Positions 8,100-16,726 of a DNA stretch of 64,000 bases are shown one piece after another (within the stretch, counting starts at the first letter, position 1; the number at the start of each line of letters is the position of its first letter). The notes below the pieces were generated by a model. The model was not told where the DNA came from. It did not search any database and saw only the letters and a list, made by a program, of their open reading frames with translations. The position numbers and the translations under genes are program-made. This DNA is from JBAYDV01 sp041672845 (GTDB lineage Bacteria > Bacteroidota > Bacteroidia > Bacteroidales > UBA932): contig JBAYYV010000001.1 in NCBI GenBank assembly GCA_041672845.1, positions 248,001 to 312,000 of the forward strand, written 5' to 3'.

Positions 8100-10727
8100 A
8101 TGAATATATTAAAGGATATAATTGATTGGGTAAAAGATAAACCCATTTTTTGGCAAATTGCAATTGATAGATTAATTAGAAATAATAATCTTAATAATTC
8201 TGACTTAGATGATTTAAAAGAGATATGTAAGGTAGATGGAGGTCTATCAAAGAAAAAAATCACACCCGTTGATTATACGGAATTATTGGGGTATGTAAAT
8301 AATTCAATTGGGAATAAAAGTTTAATTCTAAGTCGTATTTATGATGTAGAAAACATAAATGCACTATCTGTCAATAATGTGTTAAAGTTTTCTTTAACAG
8401 GTTTAACTGTTGTATATGGAGATAATGGGGCAGGTAAATCAAGTTATGTTAGTATTTTAAAACATGGATGCAATACAAGAGGTCAAAAACCCGCAATAAA
8501 TAATAATATTTTTGATTCTAATTCGAAAGAAAAAGATAATAAAGCAAAAATAGAATATACAATTGATAAGACTACTTTTAACTTCGTTAAAATAATTAAT
8601 CAAGACGTAGATAATACTATCTTAAAAAGCGTTGATGTTTTTGATTCAAATAGTGCTGATCATTACATTGAAGGAGAAGATGAAATTGCATTTATACCTC
8701 AAGGCTTATCTATATTAGAAAAATTTGCAAAAGCAATTAAATTTGTAGAGACAGGTATTGTTGATGAATTAGATGAAATAGATTTATCGAAGTTTAACTT
8801 TTCATTGTTACAACTGAATCCAAATACAAAATCTCAAGCCTTTATAGACACAATAAGCTACAAAACTAAATTAGACAATCTTCTACATTATTCAGCCTAT
8901 ACAAAAGAGAAAGATAAAAGGGCAACAGAATTAAATAAAATCATACCTAAACTTAAAGCTACTGACCCTAAAAAGAAAATAAAGAACAACAATGATAAAA
9001 TTCAAAGGTATAAGGTCATTGAACAAAAATTAGAAAGAATAGAAAATATTTTTTCGGAGATAGCTCTTGGAAAAATTAAATCAAGTCTAAATAATTATGC
9101 TATAGCTAGCAATACATTAAAAGCAACAACTAAAAAAGTATTTACAGACTTGCCTATTGAAGGAGTGGGGAGTGACACTTGGAAAATTCTTTGGGAAAGT
9201 GCAAAGAACTTTTTCAACAATAACAATGAGGGTGGTTTCCCTAAAACTGAAGAAGGTAGTATTTGCCCTTTATGTTTGCAACCTTTGAGTAAAGAAGCTA
9301 GGAAGAGATTTATAGGATTCGAAGAATTTGTAAAAGATGATGTTCAAAAAAAATATGATGATTGTTTAACTTATTATAATAAGGTTTTAAAAGCAATAAA
9401 AGATATCTCTTTTGATTTTAAAGAGCAAATGCCAACAATAGAAGAACTTGGAGAATCTATTAAAGATTTTAAAAAGAAATTTGAAGCATATATTTTAATT
9501 TTGGAAAATTATAAAGAAGGTCTTCTTAAACTTTTAAATGATAAACAAAAAGTTGAAACTATTTCACCGATAAAAATTCAAGAAAATGTAAAAGATTTGA
9601 TACTTAAGCAAATTAGCTTTTTATCAGATGATATTGAAAAATTAAAAACTCAATCAATTGAAAAAGAACTAAAACCATTAGAATCTGAATTAGCAGACCT
9701 TGAAAATGAAAAAAAGGTATTTCATTTTAAACACCAAATAACAAGCGAAATATATAGGCTTAAAAAAGTTAAACTACTAACTGATTGTAAGAAAATGTGC
9801 AACACTCGGTTAATGACTTTATTGAGCAATGAATTAACTAAAAAATATATTAGTCAAAATTTAAAAGATAGTTTTAAAGAAGAATTAAAAAATCTTGGTT
9901 TCAAAAACATAAAAATTGAAGCTGAAACAAAAGGGAAAAAAGGGAAACAGTATAATTACCTGAGACTTAACGAAGTAAATGCGAATAATATACCATTAAA
10001 GGATGTTTTAAGTGAAGGGGAACATAGGTGTATTTCTCTAGCTACATTTTTCTCTGAATTATCTATTTCCGACAATAATAGTGCAATAATTTTTGATGAC
10101 CCAGTTTCTTCATTAGATCATAAATGGAGAAACAAAATATCAAAGAGAATAGTAAAAGAATCTATAAAGAGACAAGTAATAATTTTTACTCATGATATAA
10201 CATTCCTTCAAATGATTCAAGAAGCTTCTTCTGAACTAAATTCCAATTTAGAAATAAGAAGCTTAACAAGAACGAGAACCGAAACTGGTATAATAGCTAG
10301 TAATCCACCCTGGGATGCATTACCCATAAATAAAAGAATAGGAATACTCAAGTCTGACCAACAAAAACTTGCCAAAACAGAAAGAAATGAAACCGAAGAA
10401 ATTTATAAAGACAAGTTAAAACCTCTATATGGTAAGCTTCGTGAAGCATGGGAACGATTTATTGAAGAAGTTCTACTTAATGGTACCGTTCAGAGGTATA
10501 ATAGAGCAATTCAAACTCAACGTATCAAGAAGATAATTGATATTACAAATGCTGATTATGAAGTAATCGAAATTAATATGTCAAAGTGTTCTAAATATTT
10601 CTTAGGCCATGATTCTGCAGGAGCAATTATGGAAGAAATGCCTGATTCTGCGGAATTTTTAGATGATATAAAACAATTAGAAGACTTTACAAAAAATATT
10701 AGAAAAAGAAGGATTAACAAAGCATAA
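8100..10727 (+). CDS. RloC/PrrC-like AAA ATPase, probable anticodon nuclease
   Basis: An 875-residue SMC/ABC-type ATPase. After a ~95-residue N-terminal extension come Walker A (GDNGAGKS, ~107-114), a long coiled coil broken by a zinc-hook-like CPLC (~388-391), a signature LSEGEHR, and Walker B IIFDDPVSSLDH (~661-672). The C-terminal region contains LREAWE (R~780, E~784) and H~836 in FLGHDS. The R-x3-E...H order resembles the catalytic triad of the tRNA anticodon nucleases PrrC and RloC; RloC also carries a zinc hook. I infer an abortive-infection tRNase; a different effector activity is possible. The gene stands alone, without an adjacent methylase. GTTATGC precedes it and GCATAAC overlaps its stop. 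Confidence 0.6.
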   Translation: MNILKDIIDWVKDKPIFWQIAIDRLIRNNNLNNSDLDDLKEICKVDGGLSKKKITPVDYTELLGYVNNSIGNKSLILSRIYDVENINALSVNNVLKFSLTGLTVVYGDNGAGKSSYVSILKHGCNTRGQKPAINNNIFDSNSKEKDNKAKIEYTIDKTTFNFVKIINQDVDNTILKSVDVFDSNSADHYIEGEDEIAFIPQGLSILEKFAKAIKFVETGIVDELDEIDLSKFNFSLLQLNPNTKSQAFIDTISYKTKLDNLLHYSAYTKEKDKRATELNKIIPKLKATDPKKKIKNNNDKIQRYKVIEQKLERIENIFSEIALGKIKSSLNNYAIASNTLKATTKKVFTDLPIEGVGSDTWKILWESAKNFFNNNNEGGFPKTEEGSICPLCLQPLSKEARKRFIGFEEFVKDDVQKKYDDCLTYYNKVLKAIKDISFDFKEQMPTIEELGESIKDFKKKFEAYILILENYKEGLLKLLNDKQKVETISPIKIQENVKDLILKQISFLSDDIEKLKTQSIEKELKPLESELADLENEKKVFHFKHQITSEIYRLKKVKLLTDCKKMCNTRLMTLLSNELTKKYISQNLKDSFKEELKNLGFKNIKIEAETKGKKGKQYNYLRLNEVNANNIPLKDVLSEGEHRCISLATFFSELSISDNNSAIIFDDPVSSLDHKWRNKISKRIVKESIKRQVIIFTHDITFLQMIQEASSELNSNLEIRSLTRTRTETGIIASNPPWDALPINKRIGILKSDQQKLAKTERNETEEIYKDKLKPLYGKLREAWERFIEEVLLNGTVQRYNRAIQTQRIKKIIDITNADYEVIEINMSKCSKYFLGHDSAGAIMEEMPDSAEFLDDIKQLEDFTKNIRKRRINKA

Positions 10728-10853
10728 CACGTGTTATAAAAAATTGCCTAAATAGTAAGCTATTAAAGGATTGTAGCCCGCTACAACTCCCATGTAACTT
10801 AACAGGAAATCACCCGCAACCGGCAACTTTTCATAGCACTCCTCGTTACCTGC
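10722..10853 (+). repeat. attC-like junction between the RloC-like gene and DRT3
   Basis: Starts in the RloC-like stop codon with GCATAAC (10722-10728), inside the perfect 14-bp palindrome ataacacgtgttat (10724-10737). Inner arms aaaaattgcc and ggcaactttt can pair. The right end is GTTACCTGC (10845-10853), whose exact complement GCAGGTAAC occurs at 15061-15069 after the DRT3 unit. A small hairpin tgtag/ctaca lies in the centre. This is the best-formed cassette junction in the window. Confidence 0.55.
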
Positions 10854-11080
10854 AAGGCAAAGAAAGGAACTTCAAAACATAAAAAAAAGATATGATTAGA
10901 TTTAGAACTTAAATAATTTTGTTTTTTCTCACCACACAAGTCAATACAAAAACAAAAGAGCTATTTCTTTGCCAACACTCGATAAATAATATTTAATTCC
11001 AGATTTTTAAATAGAAGTGCGCTACAGAATTAAACCCGAAATAAATAAAAAATATTTTGACGCGTAAAAAGTAAATTCAT
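10854..11080 (+). other. Leader region of the DRT3 operon, no gene seen
   Basis: A 227-bp AT-rich stretch between the attC-like junction and drt3a. It presumably holds the DRT3 promoter, but no convincing TAnnTTTG element could be picked. A short CACACA sits near 10933 in unstructured sequence. It is a weaker candidate for a templating RNA than the folded region downstream of drt3b. Confidence 0.3.
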
Positions 11081-12556
11081 ATGATAGACCAAACATTTTC
11101 AGCAAAAAACTTTCAAGAAATATTCGATTTGCAAAATCGAAAAGGAAGTGATATTGAGAGAAAGTTCAAGGCTATTTTTAATCAATCAATAGAGATACGC
11201 AAGGAGATTAGAAATACAACTAAGGAAATAAGAGAATCAAATAACAAAGAGCACCTAAAAGCTCTATACGATTTAAGAGATGAATTAAAAGCTAGGAGAA
11301 ATTTATCAACACTAGAAACCTTAGAACAAGTTTCTATCAATGTTAATAACCCTAGCCACACAGTAAATATACAAGAAGGGGGAATGTATGGCAAACAGAG
11401 CTATAAATTAGAAAATACATCTGAAATTTTTTTCCTTTCCAAACAGTTACAACAAAATATATATAGAAACTACAAAATAAGGCAAGCATCGAGATTTGAA
11501 GTGTTAAGCCAATTGATAATATTACTTGAAGATAATTTTCCGAAAGTTGTTATTCGCACTGATATAAACAGCTTTTATGAATCAATTCCACAAAAAAAAT
11601 TAATCAGCAAAATCAAAGACGATAACCTACTCAGTATAAAGTCGCAAAGTTTCATTGAAAAGATATTAGAAGGGTATAATAAAATAACGAAACAACAAGA
11701 TAATGATGAGCAATTTGGTTTACCAAGAGGTGTTGGCATAAGTGCGTATTTATCTGAATTGTTTATGCGAAGTATTGATAATGAAATCAAAGACCTAGCT
11801 GATGTTACATTTTATGCAAGATATGTAGATGACATTGTTGTTGTATTCACACCACAAAAGGTTGTAAAAGAGCAGGCTAAGATATATCGACACAGTGTCG
11901 AAGAATGCATAACAAAACACAATCTCAGTGTTAATATCAGTAAAACAGATTCATTCAATTTAATTGGTGATTTAAGTGCAATTGATATTGATGCAACTCC
12001 TCCTAGAATTATGAATTTTTTGGGTTATGATATTGGAAGCACAAAAAAAATTAAAACTCAAATAAATGAAGCAGACAAAGCACACTACACACTATCATTA
12101 TCAATGACTTGTAAAAAGAAAAATAAATACAAGGAAAGGATAGAACTAGCTTATACGGAATTCAACAACAAAAAATCTCATAATAGAAAAAGAGCATTTA
12201 AAATGTTACTAGCAAGAATGCAATTTTTAAGCTCAAATACTAGGCTTCGAAATAATAAAAGCAAAGTCTTCACAGGTATCTATTATTCAAATCCATTTCT
12301 GCAAAATAGCGTTTCCCTAGATGAAATTCAAAGCTTCAATGTCGATAAAATTCAGGATAATGACTTTACCAGTAAAGAAAAAGATATGCTATTGAAATGC
12401 GATTTTAAAATAGGCTTTTTAAAGAAAAGGTTTATATGCTTTCCACTTGCAAACAAAACGTACAAAAACCATAATAGTAAATTAAAAGAGGAACCTAATA
12501 ATGGAATATTACAATTTGGATTGTCGGAAATAACTAAAATTTGGAAAAATGCATAA
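11081..12556 (+). CDS. drt3a: Defence reverse transcriptase Drt3a (UG3-like)
   Basis: A 491-residue single-domain reverse transcriptase. Motif A reads RTDINSFYESI with the metal-binding D161. Motif B is GLPRGVGISAYL (~213-224), and motif C is YVDD at 248-251, so the active site is intact. The family (unknown groups UG3 plus UG8) constitutes DRT type 3, a two-RT anti-phage system with an associated non-coding RNA. The ~140-residue N-terminal extension is helical, and about 230 residues follow motif C. Its 3' end overlaps drt3b by 8 bp, so the two are translationally coupled. Naming it Drt3a relies on the paired-RT context as well as the motifs. Confidence 0.85.
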   Translation: MIDQTFSAKNFQEIFDLQNRKGSDIERKFKAIFNQSIEIRKEIRNTTKEIRESNNKEHLKALYDLRDELKARRNLSTLETLEQVSINVNNPSHTVNIQEGGMYGKQSYKLENTSEIFFLSKQLQQNIYRNYKIRQASRFEVLSQLIILLEDNFPKVVIRTDINSFYESIPQKKLISKIKDDNLLSIKSQSFIEKILEGYNKITKQQDNDEQFGLPRGVGISAYLSELFMRSIDNEIKDLADVTFYARYVDDIVVVFTPQKVVKEQAKIYRHSVEECITKHNLSVNISKTDSFNLIGDLSAIDIDATPPRIMNFLGYDIGSTKKIKTQINEADKAHYTLSLSMTCKKKNKYKERIELAYTEFNNKKSHNRKRAFKMLLARMQFLSSNTRLRNNKSKVFTGIYYSNPFLQNSVSLDEIQSFNVDKIQDNDFTSKEKDMLLKCDFKIGFLKKRFICFPLANKTYKNHNSKLKEEPNNGILQFGLSEITKIWKNA

Positions 12557-14750
12557 AGCAAAAGGCAAAATTGTTGGATTAAAAAAAGAACGAGTTGTTC
12601 TTTCTGATATATTACCATACGAAGTTCCACCATACTTCTCAAACAGATTTTTCTACAATTTTCTTGTGACCAACAAAGTATGTTTTGTTGATGACGAATT
12701 GAGATTTAAAAAGGACAAAAGTAGAGTTACCGAGAAAATGATTTGTCTGATGTTTGGATTAAGAAAAGATCGCTCCAAATACTCAGCTGATGGATATGAC
12801 TTCTATAAGATTGATGACAAACATCTAATTACAATACCATATAGCTTCAGAATTGCTCATAAGATTGACGATTACCGTGAACTAAAAGTTATTCATCCTA
12901 TAAACCAATTGCAGATTATACAATTCTATGATAAGTATAAGTTCACAATTAAGGATGCAACTAGTAAAAGTAAATTTTCTTTAAGGAAACCGGATAAAAT
13001 AGCTTCATTAAAATATTACAAAGACAGTACTCATACAAAAAAGCAAAGTGTCAGTCAAGAACTTGAAGTCGTCGAAAGCTCAAATAAAGAATATACAAGC
13101 CTTAAAACTTTTTTTTCATATCAGAGATGCAATAATATATTTGAATTTTATGAGTCTTATGAATATCAAAGAGCTGAAAAACGATTTAATAAACTCCTAA
13201 AATTTGATATTTCTAGATGTTTCGATAGTGTATACACTCATTCTATTTCTTGGGCATTACTAAATAAAAGAGCAGTAAAAGAGCGACTTGACCGAAAAAC
13301 TACATTTGGTCATAAGTTTGATGAGTTAATGCAACGTATGAATTACAATGAAACAAGTGGTATAATTATAGGTCCAGAGTTCTCTCGTATTTTTGCGGAA
13401 ATTATCCTTCAAAGTGTAGATGTTAAAGTTAATAAAGCCTTAAGTTTAAAAAATATTGAAGTATATAGCTCACCCTATCAATATAAAAAAGATTATGATA
13501 TATATAGATATGTAGATGATTACTTTGTCTTTTTTAATGATGATAAGGTTAAAGATGAAGTATTAAAATTATTCAAAATTGAATTGCAGAAATACAATCT
13601 ATATTTTAATGAGTCTAAAACTGAATTATTCAATCAACCAATTATTACAAATATATCAATTGCAAAAGAAGAGATAAAGAAATTAGCAGAGCACTCTCTT
13701 ATTTTCAAACTTGACAAAAGTGAAAGCGATAAACAATTGGGAATAAAGTATGATAAAGCCAAAGATATAATCACAAATTACAAGATTATTCTGGCTAATA
13801 CTCATACAACTTATAAAGACCTCCAAAATTACTTCTTAGTAGTGATGTTTAACCAAGTTAAGAAAATGGTTAAGAAAATGGAGAAGGAACAAAAAAAACT
13901 AATTAGACTATACGATAAGAAAGAACAAAATCCTGATGAATTCGACCAATCAGAAATAGATGATCAAAAAAAGATAGTAAAGACATACTTCTCAAATATA
14001 TTTTACAACTTAAATGAAGTAATAGAACTTTCATTTTTCGTATATACAGTATTACCAAAAGTTTCATATTCAATAAAGCTGTGCCATATTCTTTATAGAA
14101 TCATTGATTTTATAAAGAATCAAGAGAAAACCAAACAACAATATTCATCGCAGGGCAAATTAAATAGTGATGCATTACAATACATTGCTTTCGAATTCGA
14201 CCAAAAGCATACCATATTCAAAAAGATATTCGATGGAATATTGTTAGTATTGTCAAAGAATAAACTATCGAAATACTCAGTTGTAGAGACGCTTTATCTT
14301 CTACCTATCGTAAACGAACTTGGAAAGCATTATTCTTTTTCTGAAGAAACATTATGCAAGCATTTCAAGATAGTAGAAAGTGATATAAATCTAGATTATT
14401 TTACTATTATATCTTTATTAAATCATATTGAGTGCAAGCCTGAATATAGGGGTATAAGAAGAATAATAAACAATATAGTTAGAAAAAAAATGGCTAATTA
14501 TGAAGAAAATAAAGCAGAAGATGTATATTTGCTGATGGATATGTTGGTTTGTCCTTATATTGAAGAAACTCAAGAAAAGTTAACTGAATTTAGGACTACA
14601 CTTCTTCATATCTCAGGCTATTTTGACGAACATTATAATGAAGAATTACTTCTAAGTATCAATAGTCGCTTTTCAAATGTATTTTGCAACTGGAACGAAA
14701 AAAACTATGGCATTGAATTAAATACGAAACGAGGTCATAGTGTTTATTAA
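12549..14750 (+). CDS. drt3b: Defence reverse transcriptase Drt3b (UG8-like)
   Basis: A 733-residue reverse transcriptase larger than its partner. Motif A reads LLKFDISRCFDS (D220), the motif B region is GIIIGPEFSRIFAE (~271-284), and motif C is YVDD at 321-324, so both metal-binding sites are kept. A ~200-residue N-terminal extension and a ~400-residue helical C-terminal region flank the polymerase core. In DRT3 the two RTs act together in phage defence. I recall, without being able to verify it here, work describing alternating GT/AC repeat DNA made by this pair, one strand templated by an ACACAC-type RNA. That matches the ACACACACA just downstream of this gene. The start overlaps drt3a. 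Confidence 0.85.
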   Translation: MHKAKGKIVGLKKERVVLSDILPYEVPPYFSNRFFYNFLVTNKVCFVDDELRFKKDKSRVTEKMICLMFGLRKDRSKYSADGYDFYKIDDKHLITIPYSFRIAHKIDDYRELKVIHPINQLQIIQFYDKYKFTIKDATSKSKFSLRKPDKIASLKYYKDSTHTKKQSVSQELEVVESSNKEYTSLKTFFSYQRCNNIFEFYESYEYQRAEKRFNKLLKFDISRCFDSVYTHSISWALLNKRAVKERLDRKTTFGHKFDELMQRMNYNETSGIIIGPEFSRIFAEIILQSVDVKVNKALSLKNIEVYSSPYQYKKDYDIYRYVDDYFVFFNDDKVKDEVLKLFKIELQKYNLYFNESKTELFNQPIITNISIAKEEIKKLAEHSLIFKLDKSESDKQLGIKYDKAKDIITNYKIILANTHTTYKDLQNYFLVVMFNQVKKMVKKMEKEQKKLIRLYDKKEQNPDEFDQSEIDDQKKIVKTYFSNIFYNLNEVIELSFFVYTVLPKVSYSIKLCHILYRIIDFIKNQEKTKQQYSSQGKLNSDALQYIAFEFDQKHTIFKKIFDGILLVLSKNKLSKYSVVETLYLLPIVNELGKHYSFSEETLCKHFKIVESDINLDYFTIISLLNHIECKPEYRGIRRIINNIVRKKMANYEENKAEDVYLLMDMLVCPYIEETQEKLTEFRTTLLHISGYFDEHYNEELLLSINSRFSNVFCNWNEKNYGIELNTKRGHSVY

Positions 14751-14754
14751 AATA

Positions 14755-14886
14755 TTGGGCAATCCAACTTCTGTTAGAAGGAGGTACTCCACAACCGTCA
14801 TTTTCTAGTTGAGGAACTAACACACACAAGCCCTAAAAGTGTTTTCACTTTATAGTCCAGAGGGTGGAGTCTCTGGATTATTTTTA
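14755..14886 (+). ncRNA. Candidate DRT3-associated non-coding RNA
   Basis: Immediately after drt3b lies ~130 nt dense in hairpins: cttct/agaag (14768-14780), ggag/ctcc (14780-14790), tagtt/aacta (14806-14819), aaagtg/cacttt (14836-14851), and an 11-bp stem at 14852-14881 running into a T-tract. Between the third and fourth stems is the unpaired tract ACACACACA (14820-14828). The folded layout, terminator and position fit the structured RNA of DRT3 systems, with the AC repeat as probable template. The 5' end is not determined; it may be processed from the RT transcript or have its own promoter. Confidence 0.7.
14852..14886 (+). terminator. Intrinsic terminator ending the DRT3 unit
   Basis: Stem 14852-14862 pairs with 14871-14881 (core tccagag/ctctgga, one G-T pair, 8-nt loop), followed by TTTTT at 14881-14885. 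It closes the candidate ncRNA. Confidence 0.7.
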
Positions 14887-15060
14887 ATATCAATACAAAA
14901 AGTCATACACATTTGCAATTCACACTATCCATCGCTGAAGCCAATAATTGCAAAAGAGTATGCCTTTACTCAACGCTTTTCCTGCCATCAAAAAAATAAA
15001 ATTGTGGCATGATAAACTCTATAATGATAAATAAAATAAAAACATAAAATATATAACCCA

Positions 15061-15151
15061 GCAGGTAACGTGGTTCGTATTGGTGCTATCTGTCTGCCCT
15101 CCGGGCCAGACAGATAACATAGAGTTAATGTAATTCGCTTTGCGAATTACA
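15061..15151 (+). repeat. Truncated attC-like repeat closing the DRT3 unit
   Basis: Starts with GCAGGTAAC (15061-15069), the exact complement of GTTACCTGC at 10845-10853. Positions 15066-15150 are roughly 80% identical by eye to 7970-8054, including the hairpins gtctgccc/gggccagac and gtaattcgc/gcgaattac. The right arm that should pair with taacgtggttcg is missing, so this copy has lost its right half. Between 14887 and 15060 I see only AT-rich sequence. Confidence 0.5.
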
Positions 15152-15340
15152 TTAGCAACAAGCAAAAAAAGCTTCACACGACAACAACAAAACAAAAGCA
15201 TTATATCGACTAAGAAAATGGAATCCTAGAATTAATATAAAACTATATACTAAAGTATAGACGAAAATCATTACTAAAAGAGACAAGAATAACTTAATAG
15301 ATATACATTTGTATATTATAAACTTAAATATAAGAATATT

Positions 15341-15475
15341 ATGGGATTAAAACCAGGCCCAAAGCCAAAAGCAGAGTCAACTGGAAAACTTGACCAAAGA
15401 CGTCGTGACAATAAAAATACGCCAGGGAATACAAGTAAGCTGAAACCTTCAAAAAGTTCTAGCACAAAGAAGTGA
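15341..15475 (+). CDS. Small basic protein, 44 residues
   Basis: A 44-codon ORF starting MGLKPGPKPKAES and ending in a Ser/Lys-rich tail (SKSSSTKK). It is strongly basic, proline- and glycine-containing, and lacks a signal or membrane segment. The KPGPKPK start recalls AT-hook-like or ribosome-tail peptides but is too short to assign. An intrinsic terminator at 15542-15571 supports a real short transcript, and the composition differs from random AT-rich reading. It lies ~190 bp beyond the DRT3 unit; no link to defence is shown. Function unknown. Confidence 0.45.
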   Translation: MGLKPGPKPKAESTGKLDQRRRDNKNTPGNTSKLKPSKSSSTKK

Positions 15476-15541
15476 TTGTGCTTGCCATTAAGATATCCAA
15501 AGGTTATTAACCTTTGAATAAAAGAAGGAATGAAATCTATA

Positions 15542-15571
15542 CAAAAAGGGACTAATGTCCCTTTTTGTTTT
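15542..15571 (+). terminator. Intrinsic terminator after the small basic ORF
   Basis: caaaaagggac (15542-15552), loop taat and gtccctttttg (15557-15567) form an 11-bp perfect stem followed by TTTT. A second small palindrome, aaaggtt/aaccttt, lies near 15500. Confidence 0.8.
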
Positions 15572-16297
15572 AAACGGTAAATAAGTAATTGTATAGAATG
15601 AAAAGCTATGAGCATAGAACGATGTAAAAAAAGGCTAAGCAGATAATCAATACCCTTGAATTCGGAAATAGTATAGAATGACTATCAAAAGGAATAGATG
15701 CATTCTTAAAGAACATATGTAATATGCAAACTTAATTCTCGCATATTATGAAAATTTCATCCACCGCTTTGATTTAAAAAAAGTTTTTTTATGTAATAGT
15801 GAAGGGTCGAACATTATATAGGAGTAGAATGTCGTTTAGAGAGAGTTTTTTGTAAATAATAAAGCACTTCTGACCTAGTATAGTAAAACAGAATTGTACC
15901 ACTTAAGAGAAATTTAAGGATATTATAAAAAGCTATTTTTTGACCATTTATTAATACTATTTTCTATTTTTTTAGATGGTAATCTATTGTTTATAGCTGA
16001 TAATTCTTTTAGCTTTTTGGCTCTTATTTTAGGTGTAATAATATTATATTTTTCTACTAACAAATCGAAAATATATAAAATTCCAGAGACTTTCATTTTT
16101 GATTTCATGATGTTTCTAACATGGTGCTTATACTTATAATCTCCAGCTATTTGCTATGAAATAATTTGTGTCTTCAGATTATAAATTTCATAATCCTTTT
16201 TAGTAATTATTAGCATCGTCTTAATTATCAGCATCGTCGTTAGATGACTATTTCCAAATTAATTTATACTATGTCGTGTCCTGTCGTTATGAGTATT
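15572..16297 (+). other. Gene-poor AT-rich stretch with degenerate repeats
   Basis: No convincing gene. A minus-strand 61-codon ORF at 15923-16108 lacks support. Between ~16180 and 16290 are degraded pieces of sequences repeated elsewhere: cataatcctttt (as near 30190), tcgtcgttaga (variant of the TGTCGTCAGACA repeat), and ctgtcgttatg just upstream of a promoter element (as near 27985). Confidence 0.4.
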
Positions 16298-16305
16298 TAT
16301 CTTTA
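16298..16305 (+). promoter_or_regulatory. Candidate -7 element TATCTTTA
   Basis: Resembles the Bacteroidota -7 box TAnnTTTG. It is preceded by gtcgttatgagtattta, a context shared with the element at 28002. It lies 73 bp upstream of the small membrane-protein ORF at 16378. Confidence 0.4.
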
Positions 16306-16377
16306 TTTATAAATACTATGAACTAGTTAGATAAGGAAATTTAACCGAATTAAATTAACCAATTAAATTAAATAAAA

Positions 16378-16509
16378 ATGGTAGATATTTTAATAAAACT
16401 AGGAGATATATTTTACGATATAGTATTAGGTGTTATCTTTTTCATTCCTATTATAATATGGGGTATATCCTTGATGAATGATTGTTTATCAGGTAAAGAT
16501 AAAAATTAA
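16378..16509 (+). CDS. Small single-pass membrane protein, 43 residues
   Basis: A 43-codon ORF with a hydrophobic segment at residues ~15-33 (IVLGVIFFIPIIIWGISLM) and a polar lysine-rich C terminus, typical of small inner-membrane peptides. The start follows an AT-rich leader and lies downstream of a promoter-like TATCTTTA element. No homologue or partner is recognised. It could act as a membrane modulator or toxin-like peptide, but nothing nearby resembles an antitoxin. Function unknown. Confidence 0.4.
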   Translation: MVDILIKLGDIFYDIVLGVIFFIPIIIWGISLMNDCLSGKDKN

Positions 16510-16615
16510 CAGGGGTTTTCACAACAAATGTAATTAAGTAATAAATATCAAATTAAGAATTATGGAATAGATGTAATTCAAAGATTAGATATTTTGAGCT
16601 TTTAGAAAAAGAGAT

Positions 16616-16627
16616 TGTCGCCAGACA
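16616..16627. repeat. Dispersed palindromic repeat, copy 1 (TGTCGCCAGACA)
   Basis: TGTC and GACA arms around a 4-nt centre. The flank aaaatgtgcataaattttg is shared with the copy at 26555. See the finding on the repeat family. Confidence 0.5.
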
Positions 16628-16726
16628 AAATGTGCATAAATTTTGATGGATTGTAATCAAGGTTACATTTTTTGTGGAATTATTTTCTCAAATTTGTATT
16701 ATTAAAAACAATTAAACCCTATTATT

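Noticed and set aside
10925..10945. CACACA upstream of drt3a as the DRT3 template
   Set aside because: Shorter than the downstream tract and lacking flanking hairpins or a terminator; the 14755-14886 region is far better.
15923..16108. 61-codon minus-strand ORF
   Set aside because: Lysine/isoleucine-rich as expected of AT-rich DNA, no recognisable domain, promoter or partner.
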